Shown piece after piece: positions 12,424 to 27,200 of a stretch of 64,000 nucleotides of DNA (position 1 is the first letter of the stretch; each line of letters begins with the position of its first letter). The notes below the pieces were generated by a model. The model saw only the letters and a list, made by a program, of their open reading frames with translations. It was not told the DNA's origin and searched no databases. Source of the DNA: Ephemerocybe angulata. Taxonomy: Eukaryota > Basidiomycota > Agaricomycetes > Agaricales > Psathyrellaceae. Location: positions 3,286,001-3,350,000 of the forward strand of contig JAACJK010000163.1 in NCBI GenBank assembly GCA_013368325.1. Direction: 5' to 3'. The translations under genes and the position numbers were made by a program.

Positions 12424-15400
12424 TATTCATCTCAACGTGAATACTGAATGCTATCTCGCCGGGCGATTCCTCTCGTTCACTCCTCACGCCTACCATTGCT
12501 CCCTATCCTCCCTCCTATCCGACACTTCGCCCACATATACAACTTACCACATATCCTAACCTCCGCATCTTACGACCCGACATGCCCACCATGTGCTACC
12601 CACCCCCTCCCTCCTTCAACTCAAACGGTCGCGCCTCGGCTGATCGATTGCCTGCAGAGGGGGCTCACGCTTTGCTTCACTTTATGACGTTTCAACACGG
12701 ACACTAATAACCACATTTTTATACCAGCTTATCTTGTACGCTTGCTTATTTTGTACAGGTTACGTAGGGGGTTTGGCATACTTTCTCGATTGCCTGTGTG
12801 CCTGTGTGCCTTTCAAGCTGCTGCTTTTCTTCTGAACTTTGGGTCAGAAGAGATGGTAGTGGGTGGGGCCGCGGCGTGAGGAAGGGGGGCCGGTGGAGAT
12901 GCTTGATAGTAAAAACTTCACCTCTTTTATATCTGCGTAGCATATGTATTGATGCTTTCGACTTCTAATGAGTAATTTTTTCGATACTTTCATATAAGAT
13001 CTGAGCTTTGTGTGTCACAGTCTGCTAAGCTCCCCTCGTCTTGAGTACAAGCCGGTGCTTCGAATGTTGCTCCGCGTTGGCTGGGCGCTTAACACTTTAG
13101 CGCCAGCGTGGCTCAGCCACCAACCTCCTGTCGAACGTCTGGCGGTCCTCTTTCATCGTCTATCAGCAGTTAAGCTGCCTACTTCATGACACTGGGCTTT
13201 CTGATATGCACTTCCTTTGTGCGGGAACAGAGGCTCATTTGGTGTGGGTTAGACGATTGTCACGGTTCAGCTTGGTAAGGATATCGGGCTGAGGTGGCAC
13301 GGGGTTCATTTGAATCCATGATAGCCGTGGCCTTAATACATGGACTCGGGGTGAGGATCGGGTTAGGAAGAGGCAAATTCCTCTTGTCAACGGCATTCAT
13401 GTGGGCGATCGTCGACTTCCCCGTCAATTTACAAACTACCAGGCCCGGTAAGATCGATACATAGAAGTCATATGGGAATCGCTGGATTGAAAGCTTACGA
13501 CCACGGACCGGCACGTTCTGGGGTTCCTGACGACAAAGCGAGCCTGTTTACCCCGCATTAATTCATCTCGCTTAGTTACTGTATGCTCGGTATTACAGAG
13601 GAGACAGCGACACCGGCGAGCCGACGTCAGAACATGCGGGCGGGCGGCAGATGACATTGAGAAAGGACTGGAAGCCACCCGCTGCCCTGAGTGTGACCTG
13701 CCTCTTTGAGGGAATATGCTATACTTGGGCATTGTGCACCAGTGGAGGGTGGCGGGTGATTCTAGGTGAGACCGGGTTCGCTTTCGGCGCCATTTAGGGA
13801 TCCAGAGCAGCATGCCCTGTGGACAAGCGGGACGGGCAAGGCACATGCGCATGATAGATGGGAGAAGTCACGCTGAAAAAGGACGAGTGTGGGGTATGTG
13901 AGCCTCAGGTGTGTGATTCCGTGTGGCTCTAGATACCAGTGCGGGATAGATTGACTATTGGAGGTTGCTGGAGGACGTAGACGCCGCTGCCCAAGGTACG
14001 AGAAGCTGAGTAGATGGTTGTCAGAGTTAGCTATGTCTGATGTTTGTTGTGGAGAGAAACTTAGCAGGTCAGGCTCCGAGTCCGACGAGGCCCGAATGCC
14101 TGAGCGTTGAAGTAAACTCTTGACTTCAACCCCCGCGGGCGGCGGCGGCAAACTGTATCATTTGCAAACAGCAACCTGGTGTGGCACTACACACCCCAGG
14201 CTTTAGGTTATCAGATCAAGGATGATACTAGTAGGCTGCTTTGCGACTGTGCACAGCCGAGGAAAGTCAAGTTCAGTCACGCTCGCGTTTGGGGACGATG
14301 GTTAGGCTAAGATTAACCTCTGCTTTCACCATATTGGATTGGGATAGCCGTGTCTGGCCGAGGGCACTTAGCAGCTGCAATCCTAAAGCTTGGCCCCGCT
14401 TCTTCCGACGGAGCTCTACGAGCGGCCAAGGGTCCAGGGTGAGTGCTTCAAATTCATCGATACTGTCAATCCTCACCTCATCTAATCCGCTCTTCGAAAG
14501 CGCCGTCCGAGAAAGCCACATCGATATCAGTTTCGAATTACCCCAATGTCGGGAGAGTCGCATCAGGTGCACCACATTAACGGGGAATTGGCGAGCGCTC
14601 AAGTGCTGTACGATTCACGGAGCTTCATAAAGCATATCAGCAATTGTGCAGGGCTGTCGAATGTACGGCATGGTATGATCGAGGAAGGAAAGTCTGAACC
14701 GTGAATTCGTTGACGTCACGGGCTGGTTATAGCAGTCGGTATCCAAGAGGAAAACCGGGGTTGTTCTCGACTCCCCATTCACTCCTGGCCTCGTTGAGTA
14801 TTGTGTGCGGCTGCGTGGTGGCACAAGGGCGAAGGCGACGACGTCGGCTAAGGTGTTGCTTCAAGATCAATTGTAAGTTACCTTCAAAGGTGCTATTGGA
14901 GGCGTTGTAGAATGGACGGAGCATCTTGTGTCGTTACTAGTCCACATGTGAGCGGCTATTCTTGTTCTGAAGATAAGATGCGTACCGTTATCCTGCTCAG
15001 GCTGCCCAGCAAATGTGAAGTATACGGAATTCAAAGGAAAGGGCGAGAGTGCTTTACAGCAGTAGAAGGAAGTCCTTGGTGTCAACTGTCATACAATCAC
15101 AGAAGGATGGGGCTTGGGTTCAACATTCGATGTCAGTGAGTACAAGTGACGGAGCACCGTGGTTCGCGTTTATGGATAATTGCGCATCGTTTCGCCCATC
15201 GATTGCCTATAGCGCCTGTAAAGGCAGCCATGGGCGCCAAGATCACCCACGGTGAGCAATACGCGAGTGTGTCAGCTGTGTGATGTGATACAGTGAAGGA
15301 CATTGTCTGGTCATCGTCCTTCTCGTTGTGGTACTAACGTAAGGTGGTCCCTGGGCATCTCACCCAGAGCTTCAGGATTCTCCGCTAATTGTCCTAAATC

Positions 15401-17404
15401 ACCTTTGACAGGAAACGTTCATTCTTCCAAGTCGATCCCTTCTCTTCACGTCGGTGCGGTGCAAAAGCTGAAGTAAGTCGACTCAGCGATATCACGTAGA
15501 TGACGACAGAGTGTAAGAATGGGCTTACCGACGATACTGGGAGTATTATGCTCCGGTGTGCGCGATATCAGCCAAGCGACGGAACGAATCCCTAGACTGA
15601 GACCAGCAAAAGCTCCTTCCACAGAATGCATCTCGAGAGGCGACACTCGGGGTCGGAGCCAGGCCTTGCTTAACGGTGGTTGCAGCTTGATGCTCTGAGG
15701 CTGAGATTATTTTCGAGGCTCTCGAGAACGTGAAGCCCTTGGCTGAGATTAAGGACAAATGCGAGACTTCCACACAGCGAGCGCCTCATAACAAAGGTCT
15801 GATGGAGGGAGTGCCTTGCCCAACCCTGCAAAGAAGCTTGTGCAGGACGCGTTACGCAGGCTTTAGAGTCCGTAAGATCTCGGGCATGCTGCCATGTGGT
15901 GGGGTTTGGGTGGAGTGAGATGCTCTGAGGTACTTAGACTCGGGGCAGCGATCCCTTGCTGATAGCCATTGTCAAAGGACTCATTCGACGGTGCAAGTAA
16001 CGTGGAACGACTGCAACCGTCGCGTTAGCGTGAACTTCTCCCGACCAACGACAAACAGATCACGCACCTTCCTTTGGTATGCATTTGTCCGAAACAAGGC
16101 GATCTCCAACTCCTTTTAATCTACAGAAACCAACCAGTCGTTATCAACGGGCATGCGGGGTACAAAGGAAAGGAAAGTACGAACCGCATTTTTGGCGCCC
16201 ATCACCCCGCAAAACAACGTTGATTCTCCAATTTCGAATTCATGCCCGATCGCAGTGGGTGCAATTGCGATCGTGTTGCGGGGAAGCGTTGGGGATTAGA
16301 GTGGATTAGAGAAACGACGGGGGAGGTAGTGTTTTGAAAGGAAAGGGTGCATTTCCAGGCGCCAGCCTGGAGACAGCGAAGTACCAGGATAAACGCTTGG
16401 ACATTTTCGTAAGTATCTTGGGCGATTGAGCCTTCGAGCAGCGCGATGGAGGCGTGAAACGTGCATGAAAGTTGAAACAGCCATACTTGAGACGATTCTG
16501 GCTCGGGCCTTCGCCGTGTGCACACCAGGAACGCTTCATTGATGTCGGATACAGTAGAAGTCTATTCCGAGTGGGACCGACCGTCAGAATTCGTCATGGG
16601 TTCAGGCCTCAGGCGCTGGCTGCGGACGCTCGAGATTACACAAGATCGAGACGAAGCCGTAGGGCGGCCAGTCACGTTGTAATGTGTCATTTTATGCGCT
16701 GATGGCGGATGCCGACACAGGCCCCCCCGGCTTCGCCCCTCTCGTTCCAATTGGGCCCAGCTTATTCGTGATTGTCCTGAGGTGTGACGGGGTTCAGCTC
16801 GGACGAGCGCCTACCATTGGTACCAAACCACCAGGTGAATAGTAAGACAAAAGAATAACAAGCAGGCTATCAAACTCACCGTACACATTGGCCGTTCATG
16901 GACTGTGGTGTGTAAGTAACGTCTGGCCATACATAGGTGCAAGATACGAAGATATCGCTGGACTATTGAATGCATTTGGCAAATTGAATGCACAGGACCG
17001 ACAAGCGAAAGAACGTGTTTGGCGTAAGCGAGGGGATAGATAGCGCAAGGCCTTGAGGCGAGCCTCGTGTCCTGCGGGAATATCGCGACCTTTAGAGTTT
17101 GCGTTGGTGTGAGAAAAGAGGCGCCCGTCCCAAGGAAGGGGAGAAAGGGTACATACCTGTTTCGCATTGCGGGCACCAATAAGTACAATTGTTAGATGCA
17201 ATGAAACAATACATTCACCTGTACGGGATATGTGAGATCCTTGCAAATACATTCATATACGCGGTCACGGCCTCAAGCTTGAGGATGTCATCTGTGGCGT
17301 TTTGTCGGGCCTGTAATCCTCCGTAGAGCATTCTAGTCCAGGGAGAGCAGTGCGAGATTCTAGGGAGGAAGATAGCCATGAAGAGATTGATGTAGATAAG
17401 ATAG

Positions 17405-18290
17405 GAACGTTCGAGCGACTTACGTAGAAGAGTAACGAGAATGGTAATAAATATCGCGAGGATGGGACTGTCTGTATTGCAGAATCACTGGAAGCGACTA
17501 GAGTGGCCGTACACCGCGTTCACCGCTGAATGCAGGAACCAACGAGAAGTAAAATTTCATACCTTCGATGAGCCCGCCGGCCACTTGGGCGACCATTAGT
17601 GGTGTCATTCCGTTTTGAGGATCGACGAAGAAAGTTGTTACGGCATCCGTTAAACTCTGGAGCCACCAAATCGAAGACAGAGAGCGTCATATGCTCCCAT
17701 AACGAGACTTCTCGCTCGTTCAAAAATATGCTGGGAACGAGGTCACGGTTTCTTCAACGCGTCGTATGGGGTGGTAGTTCATACCCACAGCATTTACGAA
17801 GACTGGCACTGAGAGCAAACGTGTACCCTGAGGTCCACATCCAGATATAACAGAGGACCGACAGAGCGATCCAAATATAGCCGAAGTAGGCTCCTCTGGG
17901 CAGAAGACCCAGGTCGAGGCTAAGGGCTAAGGGTTTCGCTATTCATTGAGCAAAGAGCTATTCGGATGTGATGATAGTGGGTCATTGGATGGGAAGACAT
18001 GAGATTGCAGATGTGCCGTACCGCTTACCGAGGCAAGGGCTTCATCTGAATGGCCATACTGATAGTGTTCAGTGACGCTCTGTACAAAAACGAACCTGAG
18101 CAGGAGTAAGGAGCCAACGTGCCTGTCGAAGCGTCAAAGCGATCCTAAGGCAGATAAGCAGGAAAAGTAAAACATACTGCCGATGGAAGAGGACGGACTC
18201 CAACGTTGAGTATTTGCGTCCGATTGGGAGATACAACGCCCGATATTTGCGTTGCGCCTCCGAGTTGCTTCTATATTCCCAGATGGAAAT
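17405..18290 (-). pseudogene. Possible decayed multi-exon membrane-protein gene
   Basis: On the minus strand, a series of GT..AG segments separates short frames with membrane-protein character. At about 17834-17893 one frame reads AYFGYIWIALSVLCYIWMW; at about 17425-17470 another reads SPILAIFITILVTLLY. Between them the frame reading NGMTPLMVAQVAGGLIEG carries in-frame stops just upstream. Donor-like GTATGT and GTAAGC motifs and CAG/TAG acceptors lie at plausible 50 nt spacings. I could not join the pieces into one open frame or recognise the family. It may be a degenerate transporter or 7TM gene, or chance hydrophobic frames. Confidence 0.25.
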
Positions 18291-21200
18291 CACTCACCCA
18301 CACCAAGGTAACGTTCTAGTGTTAGACTTGACTGACAGAGGCAGGATCTCGAGTGGAAGATTCCTGGATTCGGAGCGCATCTCTGATCCCTTTTCAATAG
18401 AGGGGTACCGACGGTTTACTTCTGAGCAAGGTAGACTCACATACAAGTAAGGGCAAGGAAAGGGCTCGGCCATTCGTCGCTCGCAATCTATGAGATTCGT
18501 GTTATCCTATATGGCGTTGTAATCAGCGCCAAATGAACGGAAGCAAAATTATTTGACAAACCTATGGTCGTTCTTAGACACATAGCAGTTGATGCATCTG
18601 TATCTTTTGATTCTTGGACTCCTGTATCCATCATTTCCCTCCTGTCCTTCCATCCTTGGACACATGGACTGCGTACCCAGACATCTAAGTTTGATAGTAT
18701 CAAATCTACAAGAGAGATTTTTTGGAAAGAAGGACCCGCAAACTCGCCCACCCGACTGTTAGAGGGGCGGTCGAGAAGCGCTTTAGGAGTTTCTTCCCCG
18801 AATCCATTGGTCTGGGACCGCTGCACGTAGATGCCGGTTACGCGCCGAGACGTCGATACACGCCTCGAGTTAAGGCAGTCATGGTAAGGTTTGGAGAGAC
18901 GGTTCTTGCTAAGTATTTGCATAAGCACGTAGAGGGGCAAGAATAGCTGTGAACGACGCACCTTTCCGCGACCCAGCTCTTGGAACGCTAGGATCAGCTG
19001 CCCGCCTACCGAAACATGAGGGTGACGAAGTAGTTCTTCAATTATAGGATTTGACTTGAACAGCAATCACGTTGAGTAAATGGGCTACGCCATGTCGCGC
19101 AATTCATCTCAGTGACGCCCCAATCCGGATGCTCGGCCCACCCCATGGGATTGGCGCCATGAAGCTATGCGTTCTATGAACGCCGCACCCAGGGTAGAAG
19201 GTCCCCATTCACCTCTAGTCCACAGCATCGCGCATGTACAGCTAGTGAAGGCGTGAAATAATACAGACATACCTGAGGGTGAATGTTAGAGCTCGGCCAG
19301 CATACCTTGCCACAAACTTGTCAAACGCGTCACCGCAGAGAAAATCGCGCATGTAGCGCTGTGACGACCCGAGAGATAAGGCGATTTCCTCCAAGTAGTA
19401 TTGCGGTTGCTGCATTTTTGAGGATAGGCCCGAACTCAAGGCTCGGCGGCGCATTTGGCGGGACCCAGGAAGTAGTTCGGGCGCAAGGAGCGCGTTCTGG
19501 GACCAAGCGCCAACCGTGAGAGTTCGGCAAGGCGCGCCGGTGCAGCCCAGCCGTCGGCATCGTGCCCATTCCGACGCGCTAGGGCTTGGCCGCTGACCAC
19601 TTAGTCTGTCTTTCACTTTAACGCTCACCTCGGACATTCCAGGAAGGGAGAATTGAACGACGCCAGGATATGAAAACCCCACGTATCTAACATAACGGAA
19701 AACGAGGCAAACGGCGCGTTCGGCCTGTCAATTGAGAACTATTCGCCAACAAGCACCCCAGAACTGTGTATCTCCAGAACAACCACGATTCAGACCCTGG
19801 AACCTGACCCTTCCAACGAAGCTCGGATGTTTCAAGAATTTTCTACCCAGAGAAAACAACGAGTGGGATTCCGGGGAGCGAAATTGGCCAATACGACTTC
19901 CTGGATATTTGGCGATGGGATTCACAGGTGCGAGGCAATCGTTCCGCTGACTCCGAGATGCTCCAATGAGTTATCCACTTATCTTTCTTGACAGACTGGC
20001 ATGGGCATATCATATTCTGGGCAGCCCCATCCGCATTGTGTGAACTACACTCAGTGTATGGTTGACGCTGATGAATCCCCACCATCAACTTCCAACGCGT
20101 GTTGTATTTCCGGCATTCCTTCGAACGTTCGACACTCGGACACGAGCAGCTAGAGGTCAATACAGAGGCGAGAGCATGAGTAGTGCGGCATGCAGTTGAT
20201 GCCGTTGTGCTATGTGAAGCGCCTCGGTGAACAGCATTTGACGACCCTGTTCCTAGACCTCGGTGCAGATGCATGAGGCTTACCGAGAAATTTGCAGACA
20301 GCGGGATACGTACACTATGAAACTCTCGTCGCCCGACGGTGTAGGCCGCGCTTACCATGACTCACTGGGTATCGTACCATCACCCCATTTCTATCCTGGA
20401 CCAATGGAAACCACATCGCGTTCAATGAGGATCAGTATACTTCCGTATGTCACTGAAGTCTCTTCACAGATGTCGCAGTTTGCCTCCATCACCGGAGATA
20501 ATATGCTTCTGTCTCCCTATGAACATAGAGGTGAGTATGATGTTTTCGAACGAAGCATGGAGCTCTTGCGAAGAGGGAATGATTAGTGCTCCCAGGTGTG
20601 TAACTTCTATTCCGTTGGGTGTCCGTTACCCAACTTCCGATGTGCGAACCTTTCGCAACAACAAATTCGCGACCTCCGATGATATAGCAGCCCTTGGATG
20701 GGAATGTGGCAGCGGCTAAATGCCAATCACCCCAAAACGTGCCTACTCGTTGGAGGTGCCCAACGGTACGTTACATTTGAGCATGTTACATGTCGGATAA
20801 CTACTTAACGAAATGAATATAAGACTAGTTTGCCATTGGTTCATGGAATGATAGCACCAGCGCTCCCCAATGCTGACAGTGATCATCCCGCTGCATGGCC
20901 ACGCCCGTGCACAGGCTCTTTCGCGACCTCGAGGCTAATAGCAAGCTTTTCCCGTTCTGACATGCTTTCGAGCGTGACATCGACTTAGCTATGGCGTTCC
21001 TATCCAAGCGGTGCCTATGTATGGTATTTCCCACCTTCTCCCGCGACGACTGCTAAGTACACCTCCACTCTCTTCACCAGTCACATAGATCTTAACGCTC
21101 GAACAACAGAAGAAGGCTAACGTGGGTGGAAGAATACATCTTTGAGCATATGGAATTGGGTATGTCCCCTCGAATTGGACCGCACTACGACCAAGAGGCA

Positions 21201-24200
21201 CGATATACCTGATCACAATCCGGGATTGTGAATTGGAGGCATTTGAAAGGTTCGAGGGAGAAGCCTTGCGGGCAGCCGAAACCCGGGAAGTCGAAGCCCT
21301 GGTCGAGACGAGGATGCCGAGTCTGGCAGGTGGAGGAGATGGGAAGTACCGTCATCCCACAATGTCGGTAGGTGAGTTGAAACTTGACCGTGCTCGCGGG
21401 AGGAGTTCTGAAGCCGATAGTCAGGTAACGTCGCGATCGCCATTGATCACGGGTACGAGCCAAATTCCAGTTGCTGGAACGCGACGACTATGACCTCGTA
21501 CGCAGGCTAGTGGCCTGACGTCGGTACCAGGACGGTTTCCGAATGTCGGCGAACGAAGGGACGGAGGCTGCGCGATGCGTAGGTAGGGACTTAATATGGG
21601 CATACCAGAACGGCGTTTGATCTAGGCACGTCCGACATGCACTGCAAGGATTCCTCAATGCAAGGTTGGTCATGAGGTTGGCCCAACTTAGCTACATGAA
21701 TGGCAATACCTGATCGTACGGATTGGGCAAATCCTTGTTTATGATAAGTCAGGACCGCCTGCGCGCTAAGTCTGGGCTTGGGTCTCCGTGTATAATGATA
21801 CCAGCTAGTAGACGGGTGATGCCAACACAGTACCTGCGCACAGTCAAGACGTGCCTCAGGAGAACTAGGAACCTTCGCCTCATGGCTATGATCGATCTGA
21901 ACGAACCTGTGAATTTATCCACTATTGAAAACGATTGGCGGTCGCTGAACTCTTCCTTGGACATAGCCGCTGTGCTTCGAGCCAAATCGGAGCGCGCCTC
22001 ATTGCTGAAGAAGAGGGCGAACTGGCTGCGGCCGCTAGATACCTATGTCTCTGACAAGTTGGCAACAGCTGATAACTTCTTATCTCTCCTTCAAAGGAGC
22101 AAGTGAAAGATATAAGGAAGAAAGAAGAAACAAGCGCCGATAAAGAGATAAAGGAACCTCGGGGCACGACTCGGAATCGACGGAATAGCACCCGGAGCGC
22201 CCTATGACGTCAGTGCGACCAGAGTCGCGCCGACGCCACGGGCCCTCCTCGAGATCACATCCGGTGTGCCGAGCGGCATATCACAGCGGATCCTCGTCTC
22301 TTGACAACATAAAGAACAGTGTAGCCCGGAACAAAACCCTAAGCTTTCTGCATTTCACTTACGACACCATTCTCGAGCGGACCTCTCGCGGAATATTTAA
22401 TGTGATTTGCAGGCTTAAATTCGAGGCTTTAGACAATAGTGATTGGAAAGGGCGTCATTCATGCTAAGGCGGCCCGACCCTGAGGCCCTTGTGGTTTCCG
22501 TATGGGGTGATCTTCGCCGTCACAGCTCACTGGGCGAACGGAGCATGGGAGTGATCAGGAGTGATCCCGACTCTCCGAGTTCTTGAGCCAGGGCTATTAG
22601 CGCCCAATGACATCATGGGGCGCCTTGCCCTCGGGATCCTGCTTTCGTACTGTGAAGAGTGTGGTGCTGGGCACTGTGCTCAGCGGCTAGGTTGCTAGTC
22701 GGGTTAATTAACTCCGAGATAGCTAAGTCCCAATGACATATTGGCTTAGGTGAAGGGATAGGGTTAATTCCAGATGCCCGTCCCCCTCCCAGCTCAATGA
22801 ACAAGGTACGCATCACATCATTGGAGAAGAAAAAAGGTGAAGTCAACTGACGACGAACGCTTGGATAAGATCTTATCATGCGAATAATCAGCGACTATCG
22901 TACAGAAAAACGTGGCAGGATACTCACTTAGGCAGTGCCGATGGCTTCGAGCTCCACCAAGCACTGACGTCCGTCCCAATCAAGCTGCGCAATTCACACC
23001 CTGGAGCTAAAGTTCTTGAGGGAGAGATTCACGAGTCTACCTCTACGCTTGAGGAGCCCCAATCTTGCAGAGTCTAGACCGACCTCCCTTAAAATTCAAG
23101 ACCCGCGAGAGTAGTGGAGACGGATGCCTCTGATCATGAGATGATGCTACCACGCGTGCATTCGTGCCTTCCTAGTGACCCGTCGGGTGTTGCGAGCAAT
23201 GAGGCAATTGTTGGGGGTTGGAGTTACCCTCAAACGTTGCCTCGCCGTGTTAATGATAACCCGTTCCGCTCCATATCCAGCATCCCGGGACTCGTGTCTG
23301 CGGGGCTCGCTTGAAGTTAGCTAGCTAGCCGTGCTGCTAAGATACTCATTTGTTCAAGGACATTCGTACCTCGAGCGCGTGGGGTGGGGTTAATAAAGTG
23401 CTCCAGAGGCCGACGGACGCACACAATTGCTTTACCTATCATCAACGGGCATCGCGAGATAGCTATCGGTAGTCTCATTAAAGTTGTGTTGTCAAACTGT
23501 TGGCGAACGGACCCCGTTTGCCCTTGGCAAAGGTACTCACTCTGCTCCCTCCCGACCGAACGGAAAGCTCTAACCTTCCCAAGTATGAAAAAGGGGCACG
23601 TATCTCATCTCGTCAAAGTTCCGTCCTACCCGTTGGGTCTCTTATCCAAGCAACCCATATCACGCTGATCCCTCGTCCAGAAGGCAACAATCACAGACTC
23701 ACAATATCAATCGAAGGCTTAGGCAGGTTGGTATGACTCCGTGAAGGAAGGCTGTGGAAGCACGAGCAGGAATCGTCGAAGGAAGGAACCACCAGCCGGC
23801 TAGTATTTACTAGCTATCCTGGTGCTTCCCTGTGGAATGGTCGGCCCATCCACAGAGCCAATCACTAGAGTTGATCAAGAGCGCCAAGAGACCAGCGCTT
23901 CTCGCTCATCCTTTTGGAAGGCCTGCCTTAAAATGATAGAGCACAAATAGCACGTACCGAGGAGGTAGAGTCGTTGCCAAGACTTCTTTGAGGGAAGAAG
24001 CTGGGGCGGTAGTCGCGTTTCGGTTTACGCTCTGCGACTCCCGTACATAATAGGCTTGGGACAATGGCTGCACTCTTGGCTTGGACATGCAGTGAGCAAC
24101 GTGCAGCATGGAAGTTATGAAATTTTCTGGGTGCTGTGAACAAAGTGGGGTCGGAAACGAAGAAGCTCGCGATGTTATTATTAGTGGGTCTTGGTACACC

Positions 24201-27200
24201 GCCCTTGCCAAGCAGACTGCGCGCTAAACCGAGCGCCAAGGCGCATCATTAAGCGCCTCGCGCCTCGCCAAGCCCACGCATGGACGCTATTCGCTACAGT
24301 AAAGGCAAGTCCGAGTCCAACTCCCGCGAATCTGATATGTTCAAAAAGGAGAGTTCCGCAAAGGAGATAAGTCCCTCGGCGAGCCTACCTGCACGGCATC
24401 AAGCGAGTAGAGGGCTTTCGATGGGCCTTGGCAAGAACTAGCGCCGCTAGCCATTAAACATCGTCCCTCGAAGCCTCGATCTGCACGCTGGCTTGGCACG
24501 TCGTCCACGGCTAAGTAGCGCTAACCTTAATGTCACACATCCATGTTCGCTCGCCTCCTTCTATGGACATGCGCCCGCTAAGTACAATTAAGTAACGTGT
24601 AACCCTTCTCTGCCAGCGCGCTGCTAAGTCCCTCCCCTCCCTTCTCGGGTTCCCAGTGCCAAGGCGCACAACGTTCGCGCAGCGCGTGGGTTAGAGCCAG
24701 TTAGCTAACTGTGCCGAATACTGACTGTAACAGGGCATAACGCTGAAATGGCGCAACACCCGCTGCCTCGTAATGTAAAGGACTTCCCAGTAGTCGAAGC
24801 CTCCGGTAAGTAATAGCTTGGATAGTGACTGACTGTTTGTCTGCCAGACTGACTCGCGTCTATCCAGCCACGATTCCATTCTGCATCGGGTCTCCCCTTG
24901 GTTGACGGACTGACGGGTGGATGGTATCACCAGCATCATTATTCCATTCGAAGCCCCCGCCTACGCCCGAGTCCATGGACCAAATACCGCACGCGCTTTG
25001 ACTCTGAGGAAGACGTGCAGGGTGACAACTCACGACAGGCCTCTGGTTCGATTAGGAAAGAATGTCCCCCGAATAGGACTTTCGCCTTTGGACTCGCGCG
25101 TCGCTGGGCGTCGTCATGGTCGTCCCGGCGCTTGGGTGTCCTTGGCTAGCGTCATATAATCGTCCACCGCACGCGGACGGCCTGCTTTGGCGATGGTGGG
25201 CACACGAGCAGTGTGGCTGGGGAAGGTGTACTCGCATGGCTTGGCGCAGCGCATTAAGAAGTCCCTGGTCTTTTCAGTCGTACCTCGGTAACTCAAGCCA
25301 AAGAGTCCAGATTCGAAAATAGGGCCTTCTTCTCTAGAACGTCGCTATGGTGGCGCATGCACCATCAGCAGCTTTGAGTGGGCTCTGGGAGGCTCTGGGC
25401 GCGACGTCGAGAAGTTAGAAGGACTTGGCGCTGGAGAAGGCGACTTGCACTTGATTCATCAATCAACCAGTTGTAGTTACTGTTGGGGTGAGCACTTGGT
25501 TTCGACGCAGATTAGCCTCGCGAGGAGGACGGGTGAATCTACGGGCGGGAGCTTGAGGTGAGATCTAACTGTTGCATCATCGAACGCTGTGATTTCATAG
25601 CATCAACATCCGCCCGTCCAGAAATTTCTAGCGCGACCGCTTTTGACTGGAGTAGGTTCCAATGCTAGGTGTAGAAAAGTAGCTTAGGCTTATCCTGCTA
25701 TGCGGTTATCCTTCGCCCATCCCAAGTAGTATCTGCCGAGCGTGACAGGTGGGCAGATCTTCGATGGCACGCCGGCGTGAGTCTGTGTATGGAGTGTGCC
25801 TTGCCCTTTCGGAAGAAATGGGATTAAAATGGTATGTGAGAGTAGTACGATTGTGCATGGAAGGGTTTGGCTTTGTGACGGGGAGACAGGCCGGCGGTAC
25901 GGGATCGGAGCCGAGCACAGGGCGCCAGTGTACCCTGCCATGAGTGATATAAACATAGCCTGAGCTTCGTGCTCATTAATATGAGGACCCTGGAGAGACG
26001 GGCCGTGTACCTCTTTCTGCCTGAATCTGATTGAGATAACAGGTTGCACTCGGAAATGAAGGTAACGAGAGGCCCTAATCGCTAAACAACATTAGCTCAA
26101 CGCTGGAATAGACTGTTTCATATTTCGTGTGGTTGGCTGGATATTAGCTTCAGGTCGAGACGCACTGCAGTTTGTGGTATGTAAGCTCTCGTTATCCGGG
26201 AATATCACTACCTTTCACGCAAGCACATCGAATCGATATGAGAAGTTTGCTGTAAGTTACCGTCGGAACAGAGTTTGTGCAAATGTATCGTAAGGACGTA
26301 CGAAGCTCTGCACCGCAGTCGCCGAAATAAGATATTTGCCATAAATCTCTAACGTAACACAGAGCTGTCTACTTCTCCAGGTTGGGGATTCAGAAAAGTT
26401 AACAAGTCGCTCCTGGGTATGTGGCCTCCGTCGAGCAACAACGACGAGGTCCACGGAGCGCTGCCATTGACAGAACGCATCCGCAGCAACTTAAGCGCGC
26501 GTGCCTCATGCCTCCAGGCAGTGGCACTGCACCTGCACCGGATGACCACACATGACCACACCCAACAACGTGGCCTCCATCCACCACTTAAGCGCCGGCG
26601 AGGCAGGTCACTCGCACTCTGAAGCCTCCCCTCCTGACTCAAGCACACCCACAACACCTGCTTCGACTACGAACTCTCTCTCCGGGTCACATTTCATTAA
26701 GCTTTGACCGGTGACCGTCCTGCTAAGCGACTGACCCCATGGAAGAACGCAGACAGAGTGGTTTGGTATGTTAGGCCCAGGAACGCAGAGTGATCGAGGA
26801 TCGAGCGTGCCCAGTCGTTCTGGTGGTTGCTTGGATTGGCAAGCGACATGATACTCTGTGCGATCATTGCAAGACATACCTAAAGCGATACTAGACGGGC
26901 CCGGGATTCTATGCACCTGCTCACTTTCTGCCTGCCTGCCTGTCTGCCAGCCTGCCTACCTTCCCGCTGTGCCTGCCCCTCCGCGAGGCACGGTCGAGTC
27001 GCGAATATCGCGCACCCAACATTCCGCGATCGAATGTCGCGCGTGAACTTCATAGACGATAATAGACGGTCGGTCGGTCGGTATTAGATGATATTATATA
27101 CGGTCAGTAGTTTTCGTTATGGAAATTTGTTATCGTGACCCCACACTCGCTTGTGTATGGGAGGCTTGGTATAGCAGGAGGTCGGACGAGGGTGAGCGGT

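Noticed and set aside
17800..18200. Sugar-transporter pseudogene based on a short RWLL...DEAL-like pairing
   Set aside because: The matching residues are too few, and the spacing to the hydrophobic segment does not fit the transporter fold.
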